Shown here: one piece after another, positions 62,869 to 64,000 of the stretch
How positions within the stretch are numbered: position 1 is the stretch's first letter
Layout of the letters: every line of letters begins with the position of its first letter
From: Ornithinibacillus gellani
GTDB lineage: Bacteria; Bacillota; Bacilli; Bacillales; Amphibacillaceae
Length of the DNA stretch: 64,000 bases
Direction: 5' to 3'
NCBI RefSeq assembly: GCF_003730295.1
Contig: NZ_QTSZ01000052.1
Location: forward strand, 62,001 to 126,000
Position numbers and translations under genes: made by a program
The notes under the pieces: model-generated
The model's database searches: none
Seen by the model: the letters and a program-made list of their open reading frames with translations, nothing else
What the model was told of the DNA's origin: nothing

Positions 62869-62869
62869 C

Positions 62870-63832
62870 TTAATTTTTCTTTTTCAAAACAAACGGCCAT
62901 ACAGCGTGCGCACCGAATTTCTTCAATTTATCGGCTAGCTGTCTAGAATGCACTTCATTTTGCGCAAGGGCAATGATGCATCCACCATTTCCGCCACCTG
63001 TTAGCTTGGCACCTAATGCGCCTTCCTGACGGGCGAAATAAATAAGTCGATTTAACGCAGCATCACTTACACCGAGTGCTTCTAATTCTTTTTGTGCCTC
63101 ATCTAACATTTTACCGAGCACCTGTTTACCAGCCTTTTCCAAAGCATCTTTCGCTTGATAAGTAAGCTCACCAATTCGGTCCAATTGTTGTTGAATTTTT
63201 TTCGGCGCTGACTTAAATAAGTTAGCGACAGATTCCACCGCAGACCTCGTATCCCCAACACGTCCTGAATCTGCGACAATAAAATGAAAATCGTCATTCG
63301 GCTGGATGAAGCAAGTTGGATGTTCCTTTTCAAACCAAACTGGACACTCAGACGTAATCGTTAACGTATCGATACCACTTGGCGCACCATGCGCAAAGGT
63401 CTCAGCGATATTAGCGAGTTCGAGCACTTCATCAGCTAAATGCTCCCGATCCGCGTAGGCAAACAAGGATTTCACAACTGCAATAGCGACAGATGCGCTC
63501 GATCCTAACCCTTTCCCTGGTGGGATAGATGAATTAATTTGAATCAGCAAATCACGCTTCGGCAATTGTAAATAATCCAAGGTTGCTAAAATACTATCGG
63601 CAATACCGCGTAAAGAAGCAGGCACAGAATCAATCGGTCCATGATAAAATGTGCTATCGATTTTAATGGAACCTGGCACGTATTCAATAATAGATTCAAC
63701 GCCAACTAATGGAAATGGGATGGCTATTGCAGGCTGTCCGTGTACAACCGCATGCTCTCCGATTAAAATTAGTTTACTATGAGCTACACCTATAGCTGTT
63801 TTTTCTGAAGTTGTTGCTTTTTCTGCACTCAT
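62870..63832 (-). CDS. mvk: mevalonate kinase
   Basis: GHMP kinase of 320 residues phosphorylating mevalonate. HSKLILIGEHAVVHGQPAIA (about 18-37), the ATP motif PPGKGLGSSASVAIAV and the end motif KLTGGGNGGCIIAL are diagnostic. Its ATG overlaps the stop of mvaA (ATGA), so both are translated together. Confidence 0.96.
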   Translation of the reverse strand: MSAEKATTSEKTAIGVAHSKLILIGEHAVVHGQPAIAIPFPLVGVESIIEYVPGSIKIDSTFYHGPIDSVPASLRGIADSILATLDYLQLPKRDLLIQINSSIPPGKGLGSSASVAIAVVKSLFAYADREHLADEVLELANIAETFAHGAPSGIDTLTITSECPVWFEKEHPTCFIQPNDDFHFIVADSGRVGDTRSAVESVANLFKSAPKKIQQQLDRIGELTYQAKDALEKAGKQVLGKMLDEAQKELEALGVSDAALNRLIYFARQEGALGAKLTGGGNGGCIIALAQNEVHSRQLADKLKKFGAHAVWPFVLKKKN

Positions 63833-64000
63833 TTTATATAACTATCCACCAATTCTTTAGCTTTTCCAACACGGATTTCCTTTGATTTTACTAATTGTTC
63901 AGCAATCACATCAACCATCTCCCCTGTCGCACCAGCAGCAATGGCAACGGAGCGGGAATGTAGCGCCATATGGCCTTTTTGGATACCATCTGTAACGAGC
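63829..64000 (-). CDS. mvaA: hydroxymethylglutaryl-CoA reductase, class II (3' end only)
   Basis: Only the last 56 or so codons lie in the window. They read LVTDGIQKGHMALHSRSVA.., where the catalytic histidine region GHMALH is typical of class II bacterial HMG-CoA reductases, followed by the helical tail. It would supply mevalonate to Mvk, whose start codon overlaps its TGA. The 5' part is beyond the right edge. Confidence 0.88.
   Translation of the reverse strand, partial: LVTDGIQKGHMALHSRSVAIAAGATGEMVDVIAEQLVKSKEIRVGKAKELVDSYIK

Overview
The window reads as chromosome of a low-GC Gram-positive spore former of the family Bacillaceae, probably a halotolerant or alkalitolerant genus of the Virgibacillus/Oceanobacillus type. 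Signs seen in the sequence: sigW-rsiW, a Spo0E-like phosphatase, a LysM plus GH18 spore-wall hydrolase, a YtxJ bacillithiol-type protein, cdaA-cdaR-glmM, ymfF-ymfH, a complete seven-gene Mrp/Mnh Na+/H+ antiporter operon, Shine-Dalgarno sites of the AGGAGG type and AT-rich intergenic DNA. The genus is an inference. The mevalonate genes at the right edge are less usual, since most Bacillaceae make isoprenoids by the MEP route.

Layout. 0-6 kb: the N-terminal part of a squalene/phytoene synthase, ytxJ, a small membrane protein, a Bcs1-like AAA ATPase, and a GntR-ABC-permease operon (minus strand) with its own inverted-repeat operator. 6-9.5 kb: hom-thrC-thrB, translationally coupled. 9.5-15.1 kb: a Ca2+-type P-type ATPase, YaiI/YqxD, and a RpiR regulator next to a class-III PLP aminotransferase. 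15.2-15.6 kb: a 52/53-bp tandem repeat with a three-unit higher-order pattern. 15.7-17.6 kb: an ArsR-DUF2087 regulator and an MFS exporter sharing matching operators. 17.6-20.3 kb: the LysM/GH18 hydrolase, a permuted papain-fold protein and an unassigned structured RNA. 20.5-22.4 kb: an ABC-F ribosome-protection gene behind a five-codon leader peptide (MPMRF) and two terminators. 22.4-23.9 kb: TetR plus a paired SMR exporter. 23.9-29.7 kb: mnhABCDEFG on the minus strand. 29.7-35.2 kb: a second structured intergenic region, a UspA/KdpD-like protein, a DUF3891 protein, plsC, a preQ1-I riboswitch with queT, a PAP2 phosphatase and a GntR regulator.

35-41 kb: tatC next to a GMC oxidoreductase and its Tat-signal-bearing partner, then an S9 peptidase. 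41-45.3 kb: two two-component systems in tandem, a GHKL/LytTR pair and HssR/HssS (no hrtAB present). 45.9-53 kb: the M16-like pair ymfH/ymfF, an acidic lipoprotein, two full-length ABC exporters and a thioredoxin-like protein. 53-57 kb: glmM, cdaR, cdaA. 57-59.5 kb: a membrane-anchored protein, rsiW, sigW with its autoregulatory promoter, and a 54-aa Spo0E-like gene. 59.6-64 kb: arginase, then pmk, mvaD, mvk and the 3' end of mvaA.

The most unusual signal is a dispersed modular repeat family (six copies, 54 to about 153 bp) made of two GC-tract hairpins with conserved ends. Several copies begin exactly at or just after a stop codon, between the gene and its terminator. Other points of interest are the two structured RNA candidates, the ABC-F attenuator, the higher-order tandem repeat and the Tat-linked oxidoreductase.
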